The notes under the pieces: generated by a model
Told to the model about the DNA's origin: nothing
Databases searched by the model: none
What the model saw: the letters and a program-made list of their open reading frames with translations, nothing else
Translations under genes and position numbers: made by a program
Part shown: one piece after another, positions 35,113 through 44,713 of the stretch
Layout: every line of letters starts with the position of its first letter
How positions within the stretch are numbered: position 1 is the stretch's first letter
Source: Subsaxibacter sp. CAU 1640
Lineage (GTDB): Bacteria > Bacteroidota > Bacteroidia > Flavobacteriales > Flavobacteriaceae
Assembly: GCF_023156585.1 (NCBI RefSeq)
Contig: NZ_JALNMI010000006.1
Location: forward strand, 146,626-210,625
Reading direction: 5' to 3'
Length of the DNA: 64,000 nucleotides

Positions 35113-35865
35113 CTAATGACCTCCGTTGTGTTTGTTCGATTTATAATGCTTGGTAGAGTGTTCAAGTAATTTATTCAATTCCTGAAATTCATTTTTAGTT
35201 AGTTCTCTATAATTTCCAATAGGCAAATCAAGCTTGATATTCATAATACGCACTCGTTTGAGAGTGATAACTTCATAATCGAGATATTCGCACATTCTAC
35301 GTATCTGTCGATTGAGGCCTTGGGTCAGAATGATTTTAAACTCGTGAGAACTCAACTTTCTTACTTCACATTTTTTAGTGACTCTATCTAAAATAGGCAC
35401 GCCGTTTGCCATCCGTTCGATGAATGTTTGAGAAATTGGTTTGTCAACGGTTACGATATATTCCTTTTCGTGATTGTTGCTGGCACGAAGTATTTTATTG
35501 ACGATATCTCCATCATCTGTCAACAAAATCAAGCCTTCGCTCGCTTTATCAAGCCTTCCAATGGGAAAAATGCGTTTCGGATAATTGATATAATCGATTA
35601 TGTTATCCTTTTCGACACGTGTGTCAGTAGTGCAAACTATGCCAACAGGTTTATTGAAAGCCAAATACACAAAACGTTCCTTGTTATTGGAAATTGTTTT
35701 TCCATCTACTTCAACTATATCATCAGGAGCAATTTTTGTACCCATTTCAGGCACTTTTCCATTGATGGTAACGCGTCTGGCTTCGATAAGTTTATCTGCT
35801 TCACGTCGAGAGCAATACCCAACTTCGCTTAAATATTTGTTGATGCGTTTAAGATTGTCTTCCAA
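35113..35865 (-). CDS. RluF-like 23S rRNA pseudouridine synthase
   Basis: 250 residues. An S4 RNA-binding domain (RINKYLSEVGYCSRREADKLI) is followed by the RsuA/RluB/E/F catalytic domain with the Asp in GRLDKASEGLILLT (Asp106), and QGLNRQIRRMCEYLDYEV. RluF isomerises a uridine in the 23S peptidyl-transferase region; assignment within the family is tentative. The start appears to be TTG (35865): no ATG precedes it, and a -7 element lies at 35894-35901, fitting a short leader. The tail HSTKHYKSNKHNGGH is His/Lys-rich. Confidence 0.85.
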   Translation of the reverse strand: MEDNLKRINKYLSEVGYCSRREADKLIEARRVTINGKVPEMGTKIAPDDIVEVDGKTISNNKERFVYLAFNKPVGIVCTTDTRVEKDNIIDYINYPKRIFPIGRLDKASEGLILLTDDGDIVNKILRASNNHEKEYIVTVDKPISQTFIERMANGVPILDRVTKKCEVRKLSSHEFKIILTQGLNRQIRRMCEYLDYEVITLKRVRIMNIKLDLPIGNYRELTKNEFQELNKLLEHSTKHYKSNKHNGGH

Positions 35866-35893
35866 AACTGATAAAGATGAAATTTTTGAGCTT

Positions 35894-35901
35894 CAAAGTT
35901 A
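35894..35901 (-). promoter_or_regulatory. -7 element (TAACTTTG) for the pseudouridine synthase
   Basis: Plus strand CAAAGTTA; 28 bases before the TTG start at 35865. It supports that start by placing transcription just upstream of it. Confidence 0.55.
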
Positions 35902-35942
35902 CTCAATAACTTTTTATGAGGGAAACTTCTTTTAAATGGAAA

Positions 35943-36773
35943 TCAGTTTTCTATAAAAGCGTAGATATGGTCGGAAACCGATTCGTGATTTAGAGAATGA
36001 CCCAAGCCTTTAGTAGTAATTAAGGTGCTGTTTTTAAAACTGTTCTTTAACAACAAGGCATCGCTGTAAGGAATGATGGTGTCAAGCTCATCGTGAATAA
36101 TTAGGCCTTTTGAATTAATGTTCCCTAAATATTTGGCGGTAGAAAAATTTTCAGGTTTATCGCCAAAGCGTTCAACAATAGTGAGATTCAATTGATTCGT
36201 AATACGTTGATTGTAACCTAACATATCTGTATAACGTTTCAAAACATCAGTAAATTCAGAGGGAGCTCCCAAAAGAATAAGCTTCTTGACAGATTCAAGT
36301 TGATATTTGTTTTGAAAAAAAGCAGTAGACATACCACCTACAGAATGACCTATAATAATTTCAGGTTGAAACCTAGTGGCAACTACATTTATGAATTCCG
36401 AATAGAGTATTGCATTAAAAAATTGGCTTCCTGATTTTCCGTGAGCCGGGGCATCCAAGGCAACCACATTATGTCCTCTTTTTTTGAGTTCACAAACCAA
36501 ATTTCTCCAACGATATGAGTTACTTTCCCAGCCGTGAACCAGCAAAATGGTTGGTTTGCTGCCAAGCCATCGATAGGTCATAATATCATATTCACCGAAT
36601 TTATATTCTTTTTGGAAAGCCGTACCTAAAAATTCTCTTTGCTCATCGGTAAGTTTTCGCCCATTGCGAGGTTTTGTAAAGAGATAAAGAGCTTTATCAG
36701 CCGCTCTGCTTTTGGACAAGTAACTGATGCAGTTATAATATCCACCTATAAATTTGACAATCAATTCCTTCAT
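35943..36773 (-). CDS. Alpha/beta hydrolase
   Basis: 276 residues. Oxyanion-hole HGW (80-82), nucleophile Ser144 in IIGHSVGGMST, acid Asp in IIHDELDTIIP and His in GLGHSLNHE complete the triad. Substrate unknown. The start overlaps the cupin stop by four bases (ATGA), so it is co-translated with the cupin gene. Confidence 0.88.
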   Translation of the reverse strand: MKELIVKFIGGYYNCISYLSKSRAADKALYLFTKPRNGRKLTDEQREFLGTAFQKEYKFGEYDIMTYRWLGSKPTILLVHGWESNSYRWRNLVCELKKRGHNVVALDAPAHGKSGSQFFNAILYSEFINVVATRFQPEIIIGHSVGGMSTAFFQNKYQLESVKKLILLGAPSEFTDVLKRYTDMLGYNQRITNQLNLTIVERFGDKPENFSTAKYLGNINSKGLIIHDELDTIIPYSDALLLKNSFKNSTLITTKGLGHSLNHESVSDHIYAFIEN

Positions 36774-37141
36774 TCTTCCTCTCTATTGACACTCTCCATT
36801 GAAAACGCAGGAAGACAAATTGAAAGATACTCACAAGCTACTGTAAATGGGTTAGAATATTGTACGCGTGTGTTTTTGTTGATTTTAATCGATTGGCCTG
36901 CTTGAAGAACTATAATCTCATCATCAATGATAAACTGTTTTTTACCCTTGATAACAAATGTAAACTCATCAAATTCTGGTGTTTGAAATGGTTCGCTCCA
37001 TCCAGCAGGTGCTACCATATGAGCAATGCTGATATCGGAGTTGCCATCACTTGCCAAACCAAAATGTTCTTTTATGATTTTACCGTCCTCGGTAGGAACA
37101 ATGAATGGGGATTCTTGTACTTTATATTTGCTATTTACCAC
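36770..37141 (-). CDS. Cupin-domain protein
   Basis: 123 residues in the conserved beta-barrel pattern: AGWSEPFQTPEFDEFTFVIKG (motif 1; metal ligands partly replaced, with Glu and no His pair), FIIDDEIIVLQAGQSIKINKN (motif 2). The start is a GTG at 37141: an in-frame stop lies five codons upstream and no ATG fits. It starts 16 bases after YitT and overlaps the hydrolase gene, forming a YitT-cupin-hydrolase run. Confidence 0.75.
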   Translation of the reverse strand: MVNSKYKVQESPFIVPTEDGKIIKEHFGLASDGNSDISIAHMVAPAGWSEPFQTPEFDEFTFVIKGKKQFIIDDEIIVLQAGQSIKINKNTRVQYSNPFTVACEYLSICLPAFSMESVNREEE

Positions 37142-37157
37142 TAATTCAAATTCTTAT

Positions 37158-38132
37158 TTAGCTTTTCATAGGTTTCTTTTTGATCATTCCACCTCTCAAA
37201 TCTTTAACCGTTCCCATAACAATAAATGCATCCTTATCAATCTTATCGATCTCGGTTTCCAATTTTGACATTTCTAAACGTGTAATGACCGTATATAGAA
37301 TGTCTTTATCATAACTATTGCCACGCTTACCATAACCGCCTTTTCCAGCATAAATTGTGCACGCTCTTCTCAAGCTTTCTATCAACATTACCCTTATTTC
37401 CTCGTGTTTTTCAGAAATAATCGTAACGCCAACATACTCTTCAACACCATCAACTACAAAGTCAACTGTCTTTGCCGCAGCTAAATAAGTTAAAATTGCA
37501 TATAAAGCAGTCTCAACCGAAAGTACATAAGCTCCAAACGAAAATATTAAAATATTTATTAATAACAGTACATCACCAATGGTAAGCGAGAATTTTTTAC
37601 TCAAATAGATGGCCAAAACTTCAGTACCATCAATTACGCCACCACCTCTCATAGACATCCCTATTCCCAGTCCTAGAAAAAATCCACCGAATACTGCAAT
37701 CAATAATTTGTCGTCAGTGATTGTAGGATAATCAATTAAATGCACTACAACTGCTAACATTGATATGGCAATAATACTCTTAATGGCAAATTTTCTATTT
37801 ATGGTTCTTGCTCCTAAAATTAAAAACGGAAGGTTGACAATTATCAACAAAAATTCTAATGGGAAATGGGTCAAATTTTCCAGTAATAATGAAACACCTG
37901 TGGCGCCTCCATCAATAAATTTATTTGGAAGTAAAAACCCTTTTAAACCGAAACCTGCTGAAAAAACACCAATTGCAATAAAGAAGAATTCTTTGATATT
38001 GTGTCGCAATTCCACTTGTAGAGTTCGTACTACAGGTACGACCTCGCGCTTGGTTGCAGGAATTTTAGGGTGTTTGTTTTCAACACGCCTTTTGGCAATT
38101 TTTACTAATAGTCTCGCTATTATCGGATTCAT
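37158..38132 (-). CDS. YitT-family membrane protein (DUF161 + DUF2179)
   Basis: 324 residues. A polar N-terminus (KIAKRRVENKHPKIPATKR) precedes five to six membrane helices of the YitT type (GLKGFLLPNKFIDGGATGVSLLL; GIGMSMRGGGVIDGTEVLAIYL), and the cytoplasmic DUF2179 domain closes (GVTIISEKHEEIRVML, DKDAFIVMGTVKDLRGG). Function unknown; the family is widespread. It precedes the cupin gene by 16 bases. Confidence 0.88.
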   Translation of the reverse strand: MNPIIARLLVKIAKRRVENKHPKIPATKREVVPVVRTLQVELRHNIKEFFFIAIGVFSAGFGLKGFLLPNKFIDGGATGVSLLLENLTHFPLEFLLIIVNLPFLILGARTINRKFAIKSIIAISMLAVVVHLIDYPTITDDKLLIAVFGGFFLGLGIGMSMRGGGVIDGTEVLAIYLSKKFSLTIGDVLLLINILIFSFGAYVLSVETALYAILTYLAAAKTVDFVVDGVEEYVGVTIISEKHEEIRVMLIESLRRACTIYAGKGGYGKRGNSYDKDILYTVITRLEMSKLETEIDKIDKDAFIVMGTVKDLRGGMIKKKPMKS

Positions 38133-38150
38133 TCGTTATTCAGGTGTGTA

Positions 38151-38705
38151 TTAATCCCAGTTAATAAAGAAATACTTGATTTTAGCATTGTCTGGTATTT
38201 GCGATGCTTCAATTTTTAATCCCATATCGTATCGAAGATTTGCAGGCAATTGATTTTTGTCTATTGCAAATTGCGCATTGATTTCATTTACAGAAATCAC
38301 AATAGAATTTATCAAATTGTCAATCTTCGATATTTTATACGCTGCCTGAATATCTTTAAACCTGCTCAAGGTCGAAATATTCTTTTCGGTTTTAAAACGT
38401 GAATCCTCAATTCTGACATTAGAAATGGTTGAAGTGGAATCAGCAATTGTTTTTGGAGTGAGAGATAATAGGAGCTTTCCGTTTTTTTCATAAACCTCAA
38501 TGAGGTTCATCGGGATTTTAAATGTCGAATCACCTTTATAATTCGCAATCGAATCTTTAGGGAAAACCAACTTCAAATCTTTCACTTGTGTTGAATCATT
38601 TAGAAGACCAACGCCTTGCTTGCTCACCAAAAATGGGTCTTGTTCTTTTTTGCAACTTGACAGAACGAGCGTCAGAATAATTGTGTAGATATAATATTTT
38701 TTCAT
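38151..38705 (-). CDS. Conserved lipoprotein, function unknown
   Basis: 184 residues with lipobox LVLSSC (Cys18). The mature part is a single domain without a motif I can name (GVGLLNDSTQVKDLKLVFP, closing PDNAKIKYFFINWD). Its layout resembles small flavobacterial lipoproteins that monitor the envelope, but that is only a resemblance. It lies 18 bases before YitT and 38 bases after the HerA-like gene on the same strand. Confidence 0.65.
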   Translation of the reverse strand: MKKYYIYTIILTLVLSSCKKEQDPFLVSKQGVGLLNDSTQVKDLKLVFPKDSIANYKGDSTFKIPMNLIEVYEKNGKLLLSLTPKTIADSTSTISNVRIEDSRFKTEKNISTLSRFKDIQAAYKISKIDNLINSIVISVNEINAQFAIDKNQLPANLRYDMGLKIEASQIPDNAKIKYFFINWD

Positions 38706-38743
38706 TTGTAATTTGAATGGATTTTAGGTTTTAGAAGTTAGGA

Positions 38744-40285
38744 TTATTTCTTGATGACTTTGTTCAAAATTCCAAAAACACTTCTTATAAACGTGGCGCT
38801 CGTCAACACTTTTACAACAGGGTTCATTGCTGTACTGCGTCTTCTGGTAGATGTGGTACGTTGCTTTGCTTCGGCTTTTTTAAGTTCTTCACGTTCTTGG
38901 CGTGCTTTTTCTTTAGCCTCTTCTTCTTCAGCTTGTTCAATCTTTTTGTTAAGCATTTCATAGGCACTTTCTCTGTCCACAACTTCATTGTACTTTCTTA
39001 CCAATTTCGATTTGCCCAATAAATTGCTCAATTCAGAATCCGTCAAAATATCCATTCTACTCATTGGGGCACGCATCATTGTGGCTGCCAGTGGAGTAGG
39101 TCGGCCTTTTTCATCAAGCGCAGAAACTAAAGCTTCACCTGTTCCCAAAGACGTCAAGACACTTGCAGTATCATAATATTCGGTATCAGGATAATTCTGT
39201 GCTGTGAGTTTGATTGCTTTTCGATCTTTGGCAGTAAAGGCGCGGAGCGCGTGCTGTACTTTCAATCCCAATTGACTTAATACAGCTTCAGGAACATCAG
39301 TAGGATTTTGCGTCACAAAATAAATACCAACACCTTTACTTCGTATCAATTTTACGATACTTTCAATTTGATTCAAAAGTGCTTTTGAAGCTTCATTAAA
39401 TATTAAATGAGCTTCATCGATAAATAAAACCAATTCTGGTCTGCCAGTATCTCCTTGCTCTGGAAATGTGGAGTAAATTTCAGCCAATAAACTCAACATA
39501 AATGTCGAAAACAGTTTTGGTCTGTCTTGAATGTCTGTCAAACGAATGATATTGATGTAACCTCGTCCATTTTCATCAACACGCAAAAGATCATCTACCT
39601 CAAATGAGGTTTCACCAAAAAACAAATCCGCTCCTTGTTGTTCCAATTCCACTACTTTTCGAAGGATGGCTCCAGTGGAAGCCGTTGAGATGCGTCCGTA
39701 AGCCTCTTCAAACTCTTTTTTGCCTTCTTGTGTGGTGTACTGTAGAATTTTTTTGAAATCTTTTAAGTCGAGAAGCGGCATTTTGTTGTCATCACAATAT
39801 TTGAAAATAACAGCAACCACACCAGATTGTGCTTCAGAAAGATCTAGAATTCTTGATAACAAAACCGGTCCAAATTCGCTAACGGTTGCACGAAGTCTTA
39901 CACCATGTTGTTCTGAAAGTGTCAATACTTCAACTGGAAAGTTTTTAGCTTCAAAGGGTAAGCCTATTTTTTCGTGGCGTTCATCGATTTTTGCGTGTCC
40001 CGGACTCGGTTGTGCCAATCCACTTAAGTCACCCTTGATATCCATCAACAGAACAGGAATACCTTTATCGGAAAGGTTTTCTGCCAATACCTGTAAAGTT
40101 TTGGTTTTACCAGTTCCGGTTGCTCCCGCAATAAGTCCGTGTCTGTTCAATGTTTTCAAAGGTACATTGACAAATGCGTTGGTAACCGTTTCGCCTTCGA
40201 GCATTGCAGCACCAAGGGTTATAAATTCTCCCTTACAAGTATTTCCTTCGACAATATGATTGAAAAACTCCTCTTTTTTACTCAT
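38744..40285 (-). CDS. HerA/YjgR-type ATPase (DUF853)
   Basis: 513 residues. Walker A GATGTGKT (54-61), Walker B LVLFIDEAHLIF, and the sensor-like IYFVTQNPTDVPE form a HerA-like ATPase core. The N-terminus (NHIVEGNTCKGEFITLGAAM) and the charged coiled coil EQAEEEEAKEKARQEREELK before a hydrophobic C-terminus (FIRSVFGILNKVIKK) are family features of DUF853. A role in DNA or protein translocation is inferred from the fold; no NurA partner is adjacent. Confidence 0.87.
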   Translation of the reverse strand: MSKKEEFFNHIVEGNTCKGEFITLGAAMLEGETVTNAFVNVPLKTLNRHGLIAGATGTGKTKTLQVLAENLSDKGIPVLLMDIKGDLSGLAQPSPGHAKIDERHEKIGLPFEAKNFPVEVLTLSEQHGVRLRATVSEFGPVLLSRILDLSEAQSGVVAVIFKYCDDNKMPLLDLKDFKKILQYTTQEGKKEFEEAYGRISTASTGAILRKVVELEQQGADLFFGETSFEVDDLLRVDENGRGYINIIRLTDIQDRPKLFSTFMLSLLAEIYSTFPEQGDTGRPELVLFIDEAHLIFNEASKALLNQIESIVKLIRSKGVGIYFVTQNPTDVPEAVLSQLGLKVQHALRAFTAKDRKAIKLTAQNYPDTEYYDTASVLTSLGTGEALVSALDEKGRPTPLAATMMRAPMSRMDILTDSELSNLLGKSKLVRKYNEVVDRESAYEMLNKKIEQAEEEEAKEKARQEREELKKAEAKQRTTSTRRRSTAMNPVVKVLTSATFIRSVFGILNKVIKK

Positions 40286-40431
40286 CGATTTTAAAATTTT
40301 TATAAAAATAACAATCTTGAACCAATGCAGCCTAAAATGTTTTCAACAATGGGAAGCTATGATGATTCCATTGATTTTATTTCAAATCTGAAAATCTGCT
40401 GATTGAAGACTTACAACTGAAGACTGTTTCC

Positions 40432-40439
40432 TATCTTTG
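40432..40439 (+). promoter_or_regulatory. -7 element (TATCTTTG) for queE
   Basis: TATCTTTG then six bases to the ATG at 40446; this is a leaderless arrangement. It also excludes the TTG codon at 40437, which lies inside the promoter. Confidence 0.6.
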
Positions 40440-40445
40440 CGGCTT

Positions 40446-41075
40446 ATGAAGAAAGAGATTCAAGAGTTGGTTGACAAAGGTCTTATGCTGCCTTTGATGG
40501 AAGAATTTTATACAATTCAAGGTGAAGGTTTTCACAAAGGAACGGCTGCCTATTTTATAAGAGTGGGAGGTTGTGATGTTGGCTGCCATTGGTGCGATGT
40601 CAAAGAAAGCTGGAATGCTGAATTACATCCTCCAACGGAAACATCGCAGATTGTCGAGAATGCTGCTAAATATAGCGATACCATTGTGGTAACTGGTGGT
40701 GAGCCATTGACGTGGGATATGACAGAACTCACAAAGCAGTTAAAAGATAGAGGTTTGAAGGTTCACATTGAAACATCAGGTGCTTATGAATTGACTGGTG
40801 AATGGGATTGGATTTGTTTGTCTCCAAAAAAGCTGAAGCTTCCTACCCAAAAGGTTTATGATAAAGCCAATGAGTTAAAAGTAATCGTTTATAATAAAGA
40901 TGATTTTCGCTTTGCGGAAGAACAAGCTTCAAAAGTCAATAGGGATTGCATTCTATACTTACAACCAGAATGGAGCAAGCGCGATAAAGTCATTCCTGAA
41001 ATTGTAGAATATGTAATGGCAAATCCCAAATGGAAAGTCTCATTGCAAACGCATAAATATTTGAACATTCCTTAA
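40446..41075 (+). CDS. queE: 7-carboxy-7-deazaguanine synthase
   Basis: 209 residues from the ATG at 40446. Radical-SAM cluster ligands Cys43, Cys47 and Cys50 are in GGCDVGCHWCD, preceded by EEFYTIQGEG and followed by VVTGGEPLTWD and the GGxP-type and LSPKK motifs. It contracts the pterin ring in queuosine synthesis. No other queuosine gene is in the window; folE, which makes the upstream precursor, lies 20 kb away. Confidence 0.95.
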   Translation: MKKEIQELVDKGLMLPLMEEFYTIQGEGFHKGTAAYFIRVGGCDVGCHWCDVKESWNAELHPPTETSQIVENAAKYSDTIVVTGGEPLTWDMTELTKQLKDRGLKVHIETSGAYELTGEWDWICLSPKKLKLPTQKVYDKANELKVIVYNKDDFRFAEEQASKVNRDCILYLQPEWSKRDKVIPEIVEYVMANPKWKVSLQTHKYLNIP

Positions 41076-41078
41076 AAC

Positions 41079-41108
41079 AAAAATGCCTTGAAAACTCAAG
41101 GCATTTTT
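41079..41108. terminator. Bidirectional terminator between queE and the DUF2911 gene
   Basis: Perfect 13-base arms AAAAATGCCTTGA (41079-41091) and TCAAGGCATTTTT (41096-41108) around a four-base loop. Confidence 0.92.
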
Positions 41109-41127
41109 CAAATAGATATATCTTATT

Positions 41128-41679
41128 TTAAATCTTGTCGAAAGGCACTGCAATAAAAACATCTGCCCAACCTAAATACATAGTTGCTCCAGTTTTTGAT
41201 TCGTCAAAAACTATTGAAAACGATTCTATAGGTTGTTTCGCTTTTTGCGCAGGAACATTCAATCTTGCCACATCATTATCTTTGTTATAGGTGTAAGCTC
41301 CCCAAACATTCAGTTCAGAGCTCAAAATCACTGTCCATTCTTTCTCTCCTGGAATGGTAAAAAGCGTGTAAGAGCCAGCTTTGACTTTGGTTTTGCCAAA
41401 CATTACAGGTTCATAAAAAGTGATTTCAGCAGCTTCGTTTGCGCCAGTTCTCCAAACAACATCATTTGGAGCTAATTTTTCAAGTGTTCTACCTTTGAGT
41501 TGAGGTCGGCTATAAATAACCTTTATCAACTTGTCAGAAACTTTGTAATTCCCTGGAAAGGTTGCCGCATCCATTGGGCTTTTATCCAAATCAGGAAAAT
41601 CTTGAGCAAAGGCAGTAGTTGAAATAAATAGTGATAAGGTGAAGGTAATTAAGCTTAAAAAAGTTCTCTTTTTCATCAT
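41128..41679 (-). CDS. DUF2911-domain exported protein
   Basis: 183 residues. Signal peptide ends near AFAQ (about 26). The conserved DUF2911 pattern follows: IKVIYSRPQLKGRTLE, VWRTGANEAAEITF, VKAGSYTLFTIPGEKEW and NVWGAYTY, ending ADVFIAVPFDKI. A periplasmic or secreted beta-sandwich, function unknown. Two ATG codons in a row start the gene; the upstream one is given. Confidence 0.85.
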   Translation of the reverse strand: MMKKRTFLSLITFTLSLFISTTAFAQDFPDLDKSPMDAATFPGNYKVSDKLIKVIYSRPQLKGRTLEKLAPNDVVWRTGANEAAEITFYEPVMFGKTKVKAGSYTLFTIPGEKEWTVILSSELNVWGAYTYNKDNDVARLNVPAQKAKQPIESFSIVFDESKTGATMYLGWADVFIAVPFDKI

Positions 41680-41932
41680 ATGAATTTTTTATTGAAGCTA
41701 AAAATAGCATTATTTTCATTTAAGAAGGTTGAGAATGACTGTTAAAATTTACATAACACAAGAAAATTGAAGGTTTACGCGGTGTTTTAGTTTGAATTTG
41801 TATCAAAAATTTAGTTATTTGTTATAATTTATAATGTAAAAATTATTTTATGTTTTTAATTTGTAGTTATAATCTAATATTTGCTTCCAATAATAAAATG
41901 AAATGTGTCAATACATAATAATTTAAAAGAAG

Positions 41933-43603
41933 ATGTGTGGAATTGTATGTGCTTTCGAATTAAAGCAAAAAGCAGAAGACTTAAGACCTCAACTATTGGA
42001 AATGGCAAAAATAATTCGCCATCGTGGACCAGACTGGAGCGGAATATATAACAACGAAAAAGCTATTCTGGCTCACGAGCGTTTGGCAATTGTTGATCCT
42101 GCTTCCGGAAAACAGCCATTATTGAGTGAAGATAAACAACTGATTTTGGCAGCTAACGGTGAAATTTATAACCATCGTCAGTTGCGCAAACAATTTCCTG
42201 ATTATAAGTTTCAAACTGAAAGCGATTGTGAAGTCATTTTAGCGCTTTACAAAGAAAAAGGTGTGGATTTTGTTGACGAGTTGAACGGCATTTTTGGCTT
42301 TGCCATTTATGATGTTGAGAAAGATGAGTATTTCATCGCTCGAGACCATATGGGAATTATTCCTTTGTATATAGGTTGGGATCAGAATGGAACATTCTAT
42401 GTGGCTTCTGAATTAAAAGCTTTGGAAGGATATTGTACTAAAATTGAACTATTTCCGCCAGGGCATTATTTAAGTAGCACGAATGGTGAATTTGTAAGAT
42501 GGTACAAGCGTGATTGGACAGAATATGATGCTGTGAAAGACAATGAAACCAGTATTCAAAAAATTAAAGAAGCCTTGGAAGCTGCTGTACATAGACAATT
42601 GATGAGTGATGTGCCCTATGGTGTGCTGCTTTCAGGTGGTTTGGATTCTTCTATAACCTCTGCAATTGCAAAAAAATATGCCGAAAAGCGTATAGAATCA
42701 GATGATACACAGGCTGCTTGGTGGCCACAATTGCACAGTTTTTCTGTAGGGTTGGAAGGTTCTCCAGACTTGGCAGCAGCTCGTAAGGTTGCAGACCACA
42801 TTGGTACGGTTCATCACGAAATTAAATTCACCATTCAAGAAGGCTTGGACGCTATAAGAGATGTGATTTATAATTTGGAGACTTATGACATCACAACCAT
42901 TCGCGCCAGCACACCTATGTATTTGATGGCTCGTGTCATTAAATCAATGGGAATAAAAATGGTGCTTTCTGGCGAAGGTGCCGATGAATTATTTGGTGGT
43001 TATCTCTATTTTCATAAAGCGCCAAATGCAAAAGAATTTCACGAGGAAACAGTCCGAAAGTTGAGCAAGCTTCATATGTATGATTGTTTGCGTGCCAACA
43101 AAAGTCTAGCCGCTTGGGGAATTGAAGGTCGCGTACCATTTTTGGATAAAGAATTTATGGATGTTGCAATGAGCATCAACCCTCAAGACAAAATGATCAA
43201 TGGCGAACGTATGGAAAAATGGGTTGTGCGCAAAGCATTCGAAGATATGTTGCCAGAAAGTGTGGCGTGGAGACAGAAAGAACAATTTAGCGATGGCGTT
43301 GGTTACAGCTGGATTGATACTTTGAAAGAAATGGTTTCTCACGAAGTAACGGATGAACAATTGAAAAATGCCAAGTATAAATTTCCTATTCAAACACCTA
43401 CAAACAAGGAAGAGTTTTTCTATCGCTCAATTTTCGCTGAACATTTCCCAAGTGATGCCGCTGCGTTGAGCGTACCGCAAGAAGCAAGTGTGGCTTGCAG
43501 CACAAAAATTGCTTTGGAATGGGATGAAGCCTTTAAAAACATGAATGACCCAAGCGGAAGAGCCGTGGCGAAAGTTCATTCAGATGCTTATGTGAAGGCT
43601 TAA
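41933..43603 (+). CDS. asnB: Asparagine synthetase (glutamine-hydrolysing)
   Basis: 556 residues, normal for AsnB. Glutamine amidotransferase class II domain begins MCGIVCAF with catalytic Cys2; synthetase PP-loop is SGGLDSS (234-240), with LSGEGADELFGGYLYFHKAP and GRVPFLDKEFMD. It makes asparagine from aspartate, ATP and glutamine. A very short frame (MKCVNT) lies in the leader at 41898-41918 and is judged chance. Upstream 253 bp are AT-rich with no exact TAnnTTTG. Confidence 0.97.
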   Translation: MCGIVCAFELKQKAEDLRPQLLEMAKIIRHRGPDWSGIYNNEKAILAHERLAIVDPASGKQPLLSEDKQLILAANGEIYNHRQLRKQFPDYKFQTESDCEVILALYKEKGVDFVDELNGIFGFAIYDVEKDEYFIARDHMGIIPLYIGWDQNGTFYVASELKALEGYCTKIELFPPGHYLSSTNGEFVRWYKRDWTEYDAVKDNETSIQKIKEALEAAVHRQLMSDVPYGVLLSGGLDSSITSAIAKKYAEKRIESDDTQAAWWPQLHSFSVGLEGSPDLAAARKVADHIGTVHHEIKFTIQEGLDAIRDVIYNLETYDITTIRASTPMYLMARVIKSMGIKMVLSGEGADELFGGYLYFHKAPNAKEFHEETVRKLSKLHMYDCLRANKSLAAWGIEGRVPFLDKEFMDVAMSINPQDKMINGERMEKWVVRKAFEDMLPESVAWRQKEQFSDGVGYSWIDTLKEMVSHEVTDEQLKNAKYKFPIQTPTNKEEFFYRSIFAEHFPSDAAALSVPQEASVACSTKIALEWDEAFKNMNDPSGRAVAKVHSDAYVKA

Positions 43604-43639
43604 TATTTTATGCTAAATTTATATCCATAAATAATCTTT

Positions 43640-44698
43640 ATGTACACCAAGAAGATATTTGGAATAAAGGATATGGTGCTATGGACACGTTATGAAACCT
43701 TGGTGTTCCTAGTTGTGGCCATTATTGAAGTCGCTATATTCGTAATTAGCGACCAACTCATACAATTTCCATTTACACCAGTGGCGCTTATTGGTACTGC
43801 CGTAGCATTTATTATAGGTTTTCAAAGTAATTCGGCATACGGTCGAATTTGGGAAGCCAGACAAATTTGGGGAGCAATCGTTAATTCTTCCAGAACATTT
43901 GGTATGATGGCACAGGATTTTATCAATAATGATCATGCCAAAAATCCTATTTCGGAAGAAGAATTACAAAATGAGAGAAAAATTGTGATTCATAGACACG
44001 TTGCTTGGTTGACTGCTTTGCGTTATGCCATGCGTCAATCCAGACCTTGGGAATATGTTATGGGTGAACACACCAATAAAGAATGGGCTAATAGAATTTA
44101 TGTGCCTGAATTCAATGAAAATTTTGAAGAAACTATAAGACCTTACTTAACTGAAGACGATTTTAAATACCTAGCCAGTAAAACCAACAAGCAAACAGCA
44201 GTTTTGTATTTGCAATCTAAGCATTTGCGTAGGTTGAAAGAAAGAGGCTTGATTTGGGAGTTTTCATTTTTGGAATTGGAAAATGTTTTGGAAGAATTAT
44301 TCACTCACCAAGGAAAGTCCGAGCGTATCAAAAACTTTCCATATCCAAGGCAATTTGCTTCATTGATGCATTACTTCACGTGGATTTTTTTATTAATTCT
44401 CCCTTTGGCAATGGCATCGCAGTTTGGTGAAATAGCCGTAAAAATTTCAGAAAAAATTGGAAATTGTCCCAATTGGATTGTGTGGTTATCCGTTCCTTTT
44501 TCAGTTGCGGTCATGTGGGTATTTCATACTATGAATCGTATAGGTCGAGTGGGAGAAAACCCATTTGAAGGGTCTGCTAATGACGTTCCTATTTCTGCAA
44601 TTTCAAGAGGTATTGAAATAGATATTCGTCAGAATTTGGGTGAAAGCGAAGCGGATATTCCTAAACCTTTTGAGGTTAGAAATCATACTCAAATGTAA
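43640..44698 (+). CDS. Bestrophin-family membrane protein
   Basis: 352 residues. Bacterial bestrophin pattern: FGIKDMVLWTRYETLVFLVV, GFQSNSAYGRIWEARQIWG, and a second membrane pair near FTWIFLLILPLAMASQFG and WIVWLSVPFSVAVMWVFHTM, with NPFEGSANDVPISAISRGIEID at the C-terminus. Bestrophins are pentameric ion channels. It lies 15 bases before the Crp/Fnr gene and 36 bases after asnB. Confidence 0.9.
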   Translation: MYTKKIFGIKDMVLWTRYETLVFLVVAIIEVAIFVISDQLIQFPFTPVALIGTAVAFIIGFQSNSAYGRIWEARQIWGAIVNSSRTFGMMAQDFINNDHAKNPISEEELQNERKIVIHRHVAWLTALRYAMRQSRPWEYVMGEHTNKEWANRIYVPEFNENFEETIRPYLTEDDFKYLASKTNKQTAVLYLQSKHLRRLKERGLIWEFSFLELENVLEELFTHQGKSERIKNFPYPRQFASLMHYFTWIFLLILPLAMASQFGEIAVKISEKIGNCPNWIVWLSVPFSVAVMWVFHTMNRIGRVGENPFEGSANDVPISAISRGIEIDIRQNLGESEADIPKPFEVRNHTQM

Positions 44699-44713
44699 CT
44701 TTGGTTAAAGTAT

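Noticed and set aside
41898..41918. Six-codon frame (MKCVNT) before asnB as a leader peptide
   Set aside because: Only one Asn codon, no hairpin or terminator nearby; chance is likely.
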